Below, in pieces: positions 43,058 through 53,142 of a stretch of 64,000 nucleotides of DNA. Made by a program: the position numbers and the translations under genes. This DNA is from Aureobasidium sp. EXF-3400 (taxonomy: Eukaryota; Ascomycota; Dothideomycetes; Dothideales; Saccotheciaceae), in NCBI GenBank assembly GCA_024195585.1, contig SWBL01000053.1, forward strand, positions 62,001-126,000. Reading direction: 5' to 3'. The stretch's first letter is position 1. Each line of letters starts with the position of its first letter. The notes under the pieces were generated by a model. That model was given only the letters and a program-made list of their open reading frames with translations. It was not told the DNA's origin and searched no databases.

Positions 43058-44042
43058 TCACTCTCGCTTGCGACGACCTTGGAACGCCCTTCTGACCTGA
43101 CTGTTCTTGCACCACGCAAGGCTGGGAATATGTTCCTCTCTGTGTCCATTGACCTTGCCGAGTAGCCAATCCGTCACACTGACCACTCTGTTGGTGCGTT
43201 CTGAGCCAGATCCTTCATCGGCATGTTCGATCGTGTGTTTGACGATTCGACCTTCTTCGTCAAACTCAAAGATGAAGAGACCGCAAAACTCCTCGTCATC
43301 TTTTGCCTTGCCGCCGAGCACGTCGGTGATTCTTTCCACTTGCTCATTGGCTCCAATACCTCTGTAAATACCAGCGGAATTCTTCTTTCTGGCCTTTCCA
43401 CATGTTTTCCACTTGACTATGAGCTTTTCGTTGCGGAATGCTGAGCTTGCGTTATTGCCGCCATGTCGAACCATACGTTCCGAGATAACCGTGAGCTTGA
43501 CGTTGCCCACTACAGGCACTCGTCCCCAAGCTACAGGTGCCGTCCACAGAGCAGCGAGGTAGGCTATCCTTCCAGAGACGGTTGGAAGATGTGGGTGTGT
43601 CGAGGGGAACAGATGAAGCGAGATCTGCGGCGAGAGTATCTCTTGTGGCAGCGGCGATGCAAGCAGGGTAGGAAGGCGTTCGTGGAGTATGCGGACAGCT
43701 GTCGCAACAATCTGTTAGCTCATGTCTGTGAGGACGGGCATTAGAAAAAATGTACATACTCTTGCCTAGCTTCAAAGTGCGTTCATCCGGTGGCTTATGA
43801 TCGCTCTCAGAAGCGTTGTCGGACAGCGAGTATGGCGCAGAACTGCTGAACCAGACATTGTTTACAACGGACTTGGACGGAGCAGAGGTAATGGCGACAG
43901 GATGGGTATCAAGCTTGCTGTGACAGAGAGCGGCCGCTGGAGGAGCAGCAGCTGTCACTGAGACAGCGGCAGCGGCGGCATTGCGAGTGGGAGTGCGCAC
44001 GAGACGGTTTGCTAGCGACGGGCGCATTGGCCAGACTGTCAT
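43058..44042 (-). CDS. Conserved fungal protein with probable mitochondrial presequence, function unknown
   Basis: Two exons, 44042-43760 and 43698-43058, with a 61-nt intron (GTATGT, GAGCTAAC branch, CGACAG); 307 aa. The N-terminus (MTVWPMRPSLANRLVRTPTRN, then an Ala/Pro-rich stretch) looks like a mitochondrial targeting sequence. The core has the well-formed blocks ILHERLPTLLASPLPQEIL, LHLFPSTHPHLPTVSGRIAY, ALWTAPVAWGRVPVVGNVKL and GLFIFEFDEEGRIVKHTIEH. I associate these with a conserved but unnamed ascomycete family; a mitochondrial-matrix role similar to yeast YJL147C-like proteins is possible but not established here. The late FEFDEEGRIVKH strand pair is reminiscent of NTF2-like folds. 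It is divergent from the epimerase gene. Confidence 0.68.
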
Positions 44043-44423
44043 GTATCTTCAAGAGCGTCCAACATGGGTTGAATGCAACAGGGTTGTTGTGTAGGAATGC
44101 TGCTCAAGAGTTGGCAGGCGGGAGAGCACTGATGATCTTCCTCGTTCCCCACCATGCACATCGAGGTGCCACCTCCAGAAAAAAGAAGCTTCGATGCTGC
44201 TCACTGCACGGTCTTCCTTCCGCACAATGACGTGTACCCTTCCATGATCTTCACCTTTGCATTCGACCTGTTCCACCCGCGAAGGCCTGTCTATTCAGGC
44301 TATTGTAGAGTAGGTGCAGTATATAGCAGGCACGGTACTTACTTGTCTTCGACTCCTTTTTCGTCTCCCGTGTCTTCACCAACTCACCCCTTAGCTCCTG
44401 TCTTCACATCAACCACCATAATC
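44043..44423. promoter_or_regulatory. Divergent promoter with TATA box for the NAD-epimerase gene
   Basis: A 381-nt interval between divergent starts. TATATAG at 44320-44326 (+) lies about 100 nt before the epimerase ATG and is followed by a CT-rich leader. The upstream in-frame extension of the epimerase ORF is therefore probably untranslated. Confidence 0.55.
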
Positions 44424-45338
44424 ATGTCCTCAGGAAAACGCATTGTATTCACTGGCGGTTCTGGTAAGGCTGGTAGACACGCCATCCCAGAGCTCATCAA
44501 AAAAGGTCACAAAGTCCTTAACTTGGACTTGATCGACTTCCCTGGCACTGAACACAACGTCTTCACACTCAAGACCGACCTCACCGACAGCGGTCAAGTC
44601 TACAACGCCCTCACCACCCACTACGACTTTGCTGGTTATGATGAACCACAAGTGCCGCAACCCCCAGATGTGGTCATCCACTTTGCTGCCTATGCACGCA
44701 ACATGCTGGTTCCAGACAATGAGTGCTTCAGAGGCAATGTAACAGCAACCTACAATGTCATCGAAGCTGCCTGCAAACTGGGTGTTCCCAAGATTATCAT
44801 TGCGAGTTCCGAAACCACATATGGAGTCTGCTTTTCTCAGGGCGACACCGACTACCACTCTTTCCCTCTGGAGGAAGACTACGATGTTGACCCAATGGAT
44901 ACCTATGCTCTCTCAAAGATCTGTGGTGAGAAGACCGCAAGAACCTTCTCTCGCCGCTTCAACAACCGCGACATCTACATCCTTCGCATTGGCAACGTGA
45001 TCGAGCCCCACGAGTACGAGAGAGACTTCCCCAACATTGTCGGCAAACCAGAGACCAGAAAGCGTAATGCATGGTCCTACATTGATGCCCGCGACTTGGG
45101 TCAGATCTGCGATTTGTGCATCAAGAAGGATGGCTTGGGCTTTGAAATATTCAATGCCACTAACGATACCATAACTACTACGATGCCGACTGAGGAGTAC
45201 TTGAAGAAGGTGTGCCCGAATACACCTATCACCCGCAAGATGGGCGAGTTCGAGGCGCCGTTGAGCAATCGCAAGATCAGAGAGGTCTTGGGCTTCAAGG
45301 AAGAACATAATTGGCGTCAGTATTACAAGGCCGAGTAA
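44424..45338 (+). CDS. NAD-dependent epimerase/dehydratase (uronate dehydrogenase-like extended SDR)
   Basis: A single exon of 304 aa. The N-terminal Rossmann motif is FTGGSGKAGRHAIPEL (GGxGxxG). HFAAYARNMLVPD and a VTATYNVIEAAC helix are typical of extended SDRs. The catalytic tetrad is visible as Ser-Ser in IIASSETTYG and YALSK near residue 167. Late substrate-domain blocks are WSYIDARDLGQ and VLGFKEEHNWRQYY. The overall length (about 300) and simple C-terminus favour a uronate dehydrogenase or nucleoside-diphosphate-sugar epimerase type. The exact sugar substrate is not determinable. It is cytosolic, with no signal or membrane segment. Confidence 0.88.
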   Translation: MSSGKRIVFTGGSGKAGRHAIPELIKKGHKVLNLDLIDFPGTEHNVFTLKTDLTDSGQVYNALTTHYDFAGYDEPQVPQPPDVVIHFAAYARNMLVPDNECFRGNVTATYNVIEAACKLGVPKIIIASSETTYGVCFSQGDTDYHSFPLEEDYDVDPMDTYALSKICGEKTARTFSRRFNNRDIYILRIGNVIEPHEYERDFPNIVGKPETRKRNAWSYIDARDLGQICDLCIKKDGLGFEIFNATNDTITTTMPTEEYLKKVCPNTPITRKMGEFEAPLSNRKIREVLGFKEEHNWRQYYKAE

Positions 45339-45545
45339 TGACGGAACTTCATAACGAGTAACGATAATTTTGAGGATCATTTCTTCTCTTGTGATCGTTG
45401 TATGTGTGTAGAGTTTTAACACGTTGTCCCCTCTCCGATATGTGCATGCGGTCACAATAAACACACCCGATCGTTCATAAACCATGCAGTCCAGCCACAA
45501 ACTATGCTATGCCTCATCAACCCTTAACGGTCATGTCGATTGAGT

Positions 45546-47630
45546 TCATGCTTCATCCTCATCATCGTCCCACTCATCATCCTCGTCTTCATCGTCGTCT
45601 AGACTCGGCGCGTACGGTAATCTCCCACCCACAGCAGCAACCTCATCCTCTTCATCAGACCTCAGCATCTCCATCTCCATTTCCTCGTCCACCAATCTTC
45701 TCATCTCAGCATTACGTCGATCGAACGCCTCCCACTCTTGCGCCTCTTCCACCGCCGCCTCATTTGCTTGGAATTCCGCCCACGCATTTCGTTCTTCTTC
45801 GCTGAAGGGTGCTTCCTCTTGTGCTCTTTCGACATCACGAACATCAAATCCTTCGTCTTCGTCCTCTTCTTCGTCTTCGGAGGTTTCGTCGTGTGTGTTG
45901 GTTAGTAAAGCCATTAGTTGCAAGAGGCCTGTTTGCATTGCTGCACCGCGTGTGGGAGGTGTTGGCATTGTTCTGCTACTGCCACTGCCATCGCGGGGAG
46001 TGTCGTCGTATCTCTCCGAGCCTGCAACATACGAAAGCTCCTTTCCTGGATGGGACAGATCTGGCGCTAGACTTAGAATACGAATTGCTTTTGTGGGAAA
46101 GGCGCGGGTGCGCTCCACACGATCATCGTTGGAGTCCCGTCGCTGTCGAGGGCTGCGGAAGCCGAGGGTCGTCCAGGTGTGCATGATACAATCATCGTAG
46201 ATACCCATGAAACTCACAGGCACAGCGAGTTGTGGTGCCGAGCTAATGGGTGTAGCCCAGATAGGCCGTTGGGCTTCTTCTGTCACAGGAAGCTGACCAA
46301 AGTCAGGCAATGTGAAGACATAGATACTGTCGATGATTTCGAAGAGACAGCGTCCGTTCTTGATGCTTAGCCAGCCACCGAGTTCGAAAGTTGAGCCGTC
46401 GCCTTCGGTATGTAGAATTGCTGTTGTTTCTTTGAAGCGTGCGGGATCGGCTAGAGCACCTAGGAAATCTGTACAGATGAAGACGCGACCGCCGCGAGAA
46501 ACACCGCACATGTAATTTCCTGAGATGATACCAGAGCCCCATTCGTCGTTCTCGATTGCTAGTGGGCTTCGCGGTACTGGATGAGGGCCATTGTAGAGTT
46601 TTAGCGGTGCAAGGCGATCTTTGCGTGGGTTCTGTGGTGGATTGACGGATGCTGTGGGACCGTGGTTTGTTGCGCCCATGGTGAGGTTTGGTTGCGCAGG
46701 CGGATGAGCGATGTGGTAGATGTTTTGGCAGTCTTTGGGGTCGAATTTGCCTAGCATCTCACCACTGGTTTTGGAGCACACATGGTAGCCTCGCGGTCCC
46801 ATGCTGTAGCAAACTGTATCTTCACCCTGATCCAGATGACCCACAGCCTCGTTCTCAATGTCCAGAACTTTTTGTCGTTGTGGTGGATGCACAGAGAGGT
46901 CCCAGACAAAGCCTTTGCCCTCGGAAGAAACAACACATAATGTTTCCTTGTCGTTGAAGCGTGAAAGTTGGAACCCTCTGGTTTCGCAATCATGTTCAAG
47001 AAGACCAACACGATGGAAGGTTCCTCTTTCCACCTCATCAGCCTTCCAGACCTCGATTGCATTGCCAAAACGATCCCAGCATGCTGTTCCACTTTCTTGA
47101 TCGTATTCGAGGTGTGCACACATACGAACGTCTTCTCTTCTCAATCTCCATAGCATGCGTCCATCATCCATATCAGTTACGCAAACACCCCCAGACTGCG
47201 ATGTGGAAACGATAAACCTCCGCTTGAAGTCAGGCTTAAAGCGCCACACCGGATCATAGCCAACCTGCACCACAGTTTCTCTCACCACCGGTCTCTTGCT
47301 GTTCCAGTTTTTCTCCAGCAGCATCAACCGCTTGCAAAAGTCCTTCCAGCTCTCTACACCACGGAAGTATCGCACAAAACTGCTGTCTGCTTGGGGTTCT
47401 CCAAATGCTTTGACATCACGACCGAGTTCTGTGACTTCGCGATCGCTCCTGGGGTGTTTGTTGTATAATTGACGAGCTTGTGATGAATATATCGCATCTT
47501 GATGTGTGGTGTCCAGGAACCCGTGCCAGGCTTTTGAAGTCGAGTTTAGAGCTGCAATGCCAGAGAGTGGTGTGAACTCAATGCAGCGGAGGATCACCTC
47601 GGCGGGTAGGACTTGTAATGGATCCGGCAT
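45546..47630 (-). CDS. F-box protein with WD-like beta-propeller and acidic tail
   Basis: An intronless 694-aa protein. The F-box is at residues 4-50 (PLQVLPAEVILRCIEFTPLSGIAALNSTSKAWHGFL). The middle (about 125-500) contains repeated beta-strand blocks ending in aromatic pairs (GGVCVTDMDDGRMLWRL, GNAIEVWKADEV, GKGFVWDLSVHP), consistent with a degenerate WD40 or Fbw-type propeller. The last 140 residues are extremely acidic, with runs such as SEDEEEDEDEGFD and DDDEDEDDEWDDDEDEA. It is likely the substrate receptor of an SCF ubiquitin ligase; the target is unknown. It reads toward the epimerase gene, ending 207 nt from its stop. Confidence 0.8.
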   Translation of the reverse strand: MPDPLQVLPAEVILRCIEFTPLSGIAALNSTSKAWHGFLDTTHQDAIYSSQARQLYNKHPRSDREVTELGRDVKAFGEPQADSSFVRYFRGVESWKDFCKRLMLLEKNWNSKRPVVRETVVQVGYDPVWRFKPDFKRRFIVSTSQSGGVCVTDMDDGRMLWRLRREDVRMCAHLEYDQESGTACWDRFGNAIEVWKADEVERGTFHRVGLLEHDCETRGFQLSRFNDKETLCVVSSEGKGFVWDLSVHPPQRQKVLDIENEAVGHLDQGEDTVCYSMGPRGYHVCSKTSGEMLGKFDPKDCQNIYHIAHPPAQPNLTMGATNHGPTASVNPPQNPRKDRLAPLKLYNGPHPVPRSPLAIENDEWGSGIISGNYMCGVSRGGRVFICTDFLGALADPARFKETTAILHTEGDGSTFELGGWLSIKNGRCLFEIIDSIYVFTLPDFGQLPVTEEAQRPIWATPISSAPQLAVPVSFMGIYDDCIMHTWTTLGFRSPRQRRDSNDDRVERTRAFPTKAIRILSLAPDLSHPGKELSYVAGSERYDDTPRDGSGSSRTMPTPPTRGAAMQTGLLQLMALLTNTHDETSEDEEEDEDEGFDVRDVERAQEEAPFSEEERNAWAEFQANEAAVEEAQEWEAFDRRNAEMRRLVDEEMEMEMLRSDEEDEVAAVGGRLPYAPSLDDDEDEDDEWDDDEDEA

Positions 47631-49632
47631 TTTTGAAAGATGAAATATGAAAGTTTGTTAAAATTGTTGCTGATTTGAGCGACAAGTTGTTTCCACTATT
47701 TCTTGAAACCTCGAGACGTCATGTGGATCGGTACGGAAGCCCTGGATTTTGCCGACGTCGCATCATCTTTGTGGACGTTCAGGGTCTTGCAATGCACTAC
47801 CTTTTTGTCGACGAATCGTGACTAGGTGAGTAAGTTTACACAAATCCGATGGTTGTTGACAGTTAAGAGATATACTGATATTCAGAAGCACTTCGTCGCA
47901 TGTTTGTAATATATCGTGGACACCACGTCCTCTGCGTTGCGCTTTTCTCACATTGGAGTATCCGACAGGGTGTGACCATAATGCCCATCACAGTGCTTGC
48001 ACGACACTCTGGATGGACTCCTTGCGTTGTGAGTATAACTCGGGATCATGTTGAAGATTTGGACAAGTGCTCTCTTTGTCGATTCTGATTCTTGCTTTTT
48101 GCAATGCGATGTTCTTGTCCAGTCACGATTTGTCGAGCTACCAGTGGATCAGTCCATCGAATCATCTCATGATCTTGACGGATAATCGACAAATCTCAAA
48201 TCGTATGGAAACAAGTGTATTGAAGCGGATCAAGAACAGGATGACTTCGGTTCTGTTTACATGTTGCCAGATTCGCACAATTTGCAGTGATCACTCCGGC
48301 TCGTTGGCCCCCATTGTCATCGCCGTCGTTCGCAAATACGAGAGCAGGGTCATACCCCCTACCACATTCAAAACCCGCAAATCTTCTTTCTGGATGAATA
48401 CGCTTTCTCGTCCCAACAATGCCAAGGAAACACTGAAGCATCCAAATCGCGTTACGAGCATGTTCAGAGGGAAGAGGTATCATCACTGGAAAGCAGAATG
48501 TGAGATGGACCAGCCAAACTTCTGGGCTTCGCTCCTCGCCTCCCTTGCTCATCCGCCAGGCTTCATCACTCCCCACCACTCCCCCAAGCCTCACGCCTGA
48601 CTCAACTGAGTATTTTCCATCACGATACAGTCTCAATACCATTCAGCTCCACTCGAGTGGATCTTCTACGGGTTTCTGTTGGGATTCCAGATCTGACTCC
48701 TGAGAGGCTTCAAACAAGACAAACTTGCCCGGACCACTGCTGTATGCTATAAAAGGCCTCTCCCCCTCGCCCTCCTCTTACTCTCCTTAAGTCTCTTGCC
48801 TTCTGGCTTAGATCAAGTGTAGTATCTGTTCTTCATAGTTTAATCGCTGTGACCGGTCTACGGACCGTCAAAATGATTATTCTTATTTTTGGAACCCGCT
48901 GAAAGACCTCTGAGCTTGCTCATGTCTTTTAGCATAGTGTCGCTCGTATTGCACTACCTCGAGCTGACGCGAATCTCCTTTTTTCATCGAGCTTTCTAGC
49001 TATTTGCTGGGACTTGAAGAAGAAATATCGATGTATGCTGGTATACGTCGCAAATTTGCCTGCGAAAATTCTGGTGTGCCAAGATTTGCCTACTCCACCG
49101 CGTGGCCTTTCCATAAACATCTTGTGCATACACATCTAAGAGGGCACCTGTGGGCAGCTGTCACTACAAGTATAAAGCGTCGTAATGTCCAGCCAAACAT
49201 ATCCACGGACCGCTAGTGTGTTGTGCTCTGAAGCCTGTCCGAGAGTCTGCAGGCATGGATAGTATCGTTATGAGTATTCTCAGACGTTGACGCCCAATAA
49301 GTAGAGAATGTTGATAAGACTACTCGCAATATCCTGCTCGTTATCCTCATTCCCAAAGCACTGGCTAGGGCTAAATGCGTGGCTCCGTCTGATCCTGTCC
49401 CTTATGCAATCATTGTGGAAACACGACGGGTAATAGAACCTCTTAACAAGACTTTGACTCACTGACGACAAATGATATCATATAGCTGCTTGAGTTAACG
49501 CAGCACCAAACAAGGTGCATACACATATAGTGCTTGATCTAGACGAGGATGGATGTGCCTACATAGTCTCTGGCCACTAATTGTAAATGGCTATTCTGCA
49601 TGTTCTGACTTTACCTGTACAGCGGACTGGGT
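47631..49632. other. Long intergenic region (2 kb) with an orphan core promoter
   Basis: I see no supported coding gene. A plus-strand frame at 48109-48600 has odd composition and no splice signals. A strong TATA box (48750) followed by CT-rich sequence suggests that something is transcribed rightward from about 48790. Confidence 0.5.
48750..48757 (+). promoter_or_regulatory. TATAAAAG box with CT-rich initiator, no assigned gene
   Basis: TATAAAAG is followed at once by a 50-nt CT-rich stretch (CCTCTCCCCCTCGCCCTCC...), the classic arrangement of a strong fungal promoter. The first downstream ATG (about 48872) opens only a 9-codon frame. The transcript may be noncoding, or a small spliced gene I could not resolve. 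Confidence 0.5.
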
Positions 49633-50250
49633 CTAGTCAGCGTTGAGTTGCGCTTCCAACTCATCTATGTGTCCTTGGAAAATGCATAACTGCTCCTGAC
49701 TCGCGTTGCCAGTAGCTACAATCTTCATGAGGGCTTTGAAATCAGCATTGTCAGTTGCACGAGAAGCCAACGAGACGACGACAGGATCTCGCGACTGTGC
49801 GACAGGCGCTGTCGCAATCTCACGGGCTCAAATCTGTCTGATGACACGGCGCGAAGGACCAGCCTGCGCCCTGGTGGAAACTCGTATCCTCCTCGGTCTC
49901 ACTTTCGAGACAGGACCAAGCGACGATATAGCAGTGCCATCTTCCACTTCGAGGGGGCTGCAAGTAGCAGCACCATCTCTAGCAGCGACGAGTCGTGATA
50001 TGGGCTCGACAAATCTTTTGTGTAGCCGCTCAAAGTTTTCGTAGCGAAATCGTTCTGCCTGCCGCGCTTGGTCGAGTTGTGCCTTTGCATAGGTCATGTT
50101 GTCTAAGCAACACTTTGACAAGACCTCGTATCTTCTCTCCACCTCTTGACGGGCTTTATCCAGCTCAGCTTTGGCGCGTTTCAAATCTTCGTAGTCGTAT
50201 AGCTCGAGTGACACGTATGGACCGTTCGCGTCATGCGATGGTTCGGCCAT
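49633..50250 (-). CDS. Small coiled-coil protein, interrupted by in-frame TGA (or spliced)
   Basis: ATG 50250 opens a frame with a clear coiled coil (residues 20-85: YEDLKRAKAELDKARQEVE, AKAQLDQARQAERFRYE). It meets TGA at 49830-49828 after 140 codons. The same frame continues for 64 codons with protein-like sequence (DFKALMKIVATGNASQEQL, IFQGHIDELEAQLNAD) to TAG at 49633. Two readings are possible. One is a nonsense change (CGA to TGA would be a single transition). The other is an 84-nt intron 49902-49819 (GTGAGA donor, weak GTGAG acceptor, no good branch site), which would remove the stop in phase 0 and give 177 aa. No known family is recognised. It is divergent from COG1 with 276 bp between starts. 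Confidence 0.55.
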
Positions 50251-50526
50251 GTTGGTGTCGTGTATGATTGTACTAGTCGGACTCCAATATGATAAGGGTC
50301 ACGAAGAGATCAAGTGATGAACATCTCTGAGCGACAGTCGTAGTAAATACCAGTCTCGAAAGCTCTCCTAATCTAATCGCTCAGATGTGATCGTGCTCTT
50401 GAAGAAACAGGTGCACGAACATGATGAGAGAGGACGGAGGAACCTCGGCATCCCAAATGCTCCCTACGGACAACAACCACTTCCTTTCTTGGCATGACAT
50501 TTGTTGTATACAACCATTCGCTGGAG

Positions 50527-52881
50527 ATGACCACAAACCAGGCTCCCAATCCGAGGGAGTTCAAATCGTGGGAGGATGCTTTCCAGTACCCGGTGCCGGT
50601 TGTGCGCCGGCTTGAGCAACAACTTCGCTCTAACATCAATGAGAACAAGGACAAGTTGCGCTCCCTGGTCGGCAACAGTTACCGCGACTTGTTAAGCACT
50701 GCCGAAAGTATTGTCGAAATGGACCAACAGATACATTCAGTCGATGCGCGTCTCGGAGAAATTGGTCAGAAGTGCAATGCTCGTGCTATTGAGAGAATCG
50801 CCGCCAATCAACAAAGGGCTGCCAATGCTCAGAAGCATCGGAATTATGCTCGCAATGCTCTCGCTTCGAACATTGCTCTTCTTCAACGCTGTATGACTCA
50901 GGCGCTGCAACTAATCAAAAGAGGCAACCTCGGGTTGCGTGCTGCAAAGCTTCTTGTCATTGCCAGGTTGTTATTCAGCAGTGCTGCGAAATCTCCGGAT
51001 CCACCAGCGTTGCTTGACAATCTGAAGTCAAAGCTGACTTCGCTCCGCCGCAGATTGCTAAGCCATATTGACAAGCGTTTGGCCTCTGCAACCTTTGAGA
51101 AGTCCGTCTTGGTCGACACATTGGCTGCTTACTCTCTTGCAACTACTTCCACCCCAACAGATGTTTTGAACCACTTCTTGCATGTGCGAGCCTCAAGTCT
51201 TGGTGAGATGATTGAAAGTCCTACACAGACCGACCTCCACAACGCTTTGGGATCACTCATCACGACCATCAAAGAAGTGCAAGCCATCTTCCCAAAACAG
51301 CTCTCCACTCTTCTTGGCAGATTACAGGATGAACCGCTACTTCAAGACTCAGCCATTCAAGATATGCCGGAGCTCAATCTCGACATCTACGAACCCTGGA
51401 TTTCCGACGATGTGCGCAATTTTACTCCTTGGCTTAGACATGATCAGCTGCAACCATCTGCTGCCTCAATTATACTAAAGAAGTGGGTTGCGAAAGCAAG
51501 ATCATCGCTCCTGCAAGGACTGAATCGACTACTCGACGATACCCACGATATCTCGGTCATTGTCACGCTTCGCAAAGAATTCATAACACGTTCTCTGTCT
51601 GCCGACCGAAAACTACCAGGTCTTGATCCATCGGATTTCTTCGAGGAACTGCGTGCTTCCTTCAATCGCCGTCTCCGAGCCCTCGTGGTCGCATCTGCCG
51701 ATGTTGACAATGACATCGTCGGCCCCTATTTGAGGGGCGAACACATCCAATCCATGATCAATCCTGGACCTGCTGCCGATTTATGGGATCCTTCAAACCT
51801 GGAGATCGACCCTGGAAAAGGCTCAATAACATTCAGAAATCTGATCAACAATGCCGCGCAAGGCAAAGATGCTTCCTTGCAAAGTCTCGTCCAATCATTC
51901 AACTCATGGTCTTCAGGCTTGGCTACTTGGTCCACCACAATCAAGGCGATGCGTGACGATAGATGGAACGACGATCTCGATCTTGACATTGAAGACGACT
52001 TCGAAATTGATTCTCCTCAGGATTTGCTGGCAAGGGAAGATCCTGATGAGTTGCAGAAGCTGCTCGCATCAGAAAAGGCAAAGTCGCTCAAGAATGCGTA
52101 TGAAAATATTCAGTCATATGTTGAGAAAGAAGGTCGCACGGTCAGATCATTGCGACTGTTGAGAGAGTTGGCTCATCAGGCATCGCTCGGCGAGACACAC
52201 TCGTCGGCCAGCAAACCACCACCATCACTACTCCAAAGACTTCACGAAATGCTTGCTGAGCAGGTTCTAGAGAAGGCTCAAGAGCAGAACAAAGCTAGGG
52301 CTAAGCTTTTCGTTCGTCCTCCACATACAGCATTGTGGGAAGGTTCTCCACCGCTTCCTGTTCAACCATCACCAGCCTGTTTTAGATATCTGCACGAGAC
52401 GTGTAGGACAATGAAGGATGTTGGTAGTGATCTGTGGACACCTCCTGCCGTATCCATATTCAAGAGCAAACTACAAAAGACTATCCTCAACTCACTTAAC
52501 GATAATCTGATAAACACAAGCAAGACCAATGGCTCGACCACAACAACAAACACATCCAATGGAGACAGCAAGGTCACTCCTGCAGAGAACTCTGAAGGAG
52601 ACATCGTCAAAGAAGGAGACGAAATCGAAACCACCACACCCTCGAACCCAACCGATGAACAAGGCCCCAAGCTCGTCCAAGCAATCTTTGACCTGCTTTA
52701 TCTGGACAAGATCCTCTCTGTCTCGAAACTCAGTATAAGAACACCTGGCTTCGACGATGCGATCAAGGATCTCAGACACAAGGCCGAAATAGAAGATGCC
52801 TCACTCGAGCGTCTGAGCAAGAGTTCTGGTGACTACTACAAGAGAACGTATCTTTTGTTCGGACTACTGGCCGTCGGATGA
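50527..52881 (+). CDS. COG1: Conserved oligomeric Golgi complex subunit 1 (Cog1)
   Basis: A single exon of 784 aa (an in-frame ATG at 50494 would add 11). The N-terminus holds the Vps51/Cog1 signature: FKSWEDAFQYPVPVVRRLEQQL, LRSLVGNSYRDLLSTAESIVEMD and QQIHSVDARLGEIGQKC, a helical coiled-coil domain that assembles lobe A of the COG tethering complex. The remainder is helical rod with acidic linkers (DDLDLDIEDDFEID near 485). A low-complexity Thr/Asn/Ser segment is near 670-690. COG tethers retrograde vesicles at the Golgi and keeps glycosyltransferases in place. The C-terminus ends with a helical LLFGLLAVG. I rate ATG 50527 (MTTNQAPNPREF) the more natural start. Confidence 0.88.
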   Translation: MTTNQAPNPREFKSWEDAFQYPVPVVRRLEQQLRSNINENKDKLRSLVGNSYRDLLSTAESIVEMDQQIHSVDARLGEIGQKCNARAIERIAANQQRAANAQKHRNYARNALASNIALLQRCMTQALQLIKRGNLGLRAAKLLVIARLLFSSAAKSPDPPALLDNLKSKLTSLRRRLLSHIDKRLASATFEKSVLVDTLAAYSLATTSTPTDVLNHFLHVRASSLGEMIESPTQTDLHNALGSLITTIKEVQAIFPKQLSTLLGRLQDEPLLQDSAIQDMPELNLDIYEPWISDDVRNFTPWLRHDQLQPSAASIILKKWVAKARSSLLQGLNRLLDDTHDISVIVTLRKEFITRSLSADRKLPGLDPSDFFEELRASFNRRLRALVVASADVDNDIVGPYLRGEHIQSMINPGPAADLWDPSNLEIDPGKGSITFRNLINNAAQGKDASLQSLVQSFNSWSSGLATWSTTIKAMRDDRWNDDLDLDIEDDFEIDSPQDLLAREDPDELQKLLASEKAKSLKNAYENIQSYVEKEGRTVRSLRLLRELAHQASLGETHSSASKPPPSLLQRLHEMLAEQVLEKAQEQNKARAKLFVRPPHTALWEGSPPLPVQPSPACFRYLHETCRTMKDVGSDLWTPPAVSIFKSKLQKTILNSLNDNLINTSKTNGSTTTTNTSNGDSKVTPAENSEGDIVKEGDEIETTTPSNPTDEQGPKLVQAIFDLLYLDKILSVSKLSIRTPGFDDAIKDLRHKAEIEDASLERLSKSSGDYYKRTYLLFGLLAVG

Positions 52882-53142
52882 TGTTGGCAAGAACACTTTT
52901 CTGTGGTATTTGGCTCGAGATGGAATGGTTGTGGTGTCGGCTGGCAGTCGCGTGAGAGACCGTTGATGGCAAATAGACATACGATGAAATAAATAGGCTG
53001 TCAAGATATCCAATACGATGTGAGTTCTAGCCTAATCCAAAGGAATGTTGTGATTTCGATTGCTCTCAACGAACACCTCCACCCATCTGTGAACTACCAT
53101 GCGCCTTAAAAAACATGAATCCGACCTACAAAATTGTTGAAA

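Noticed and set aside
48067..48600. Plus-strand open frame of up to 177 codons
   Set aside because: It lacks a start with context, a domain or splice signals, and the composition (many Ser, His, Pro, Thr) looks like random sequence.
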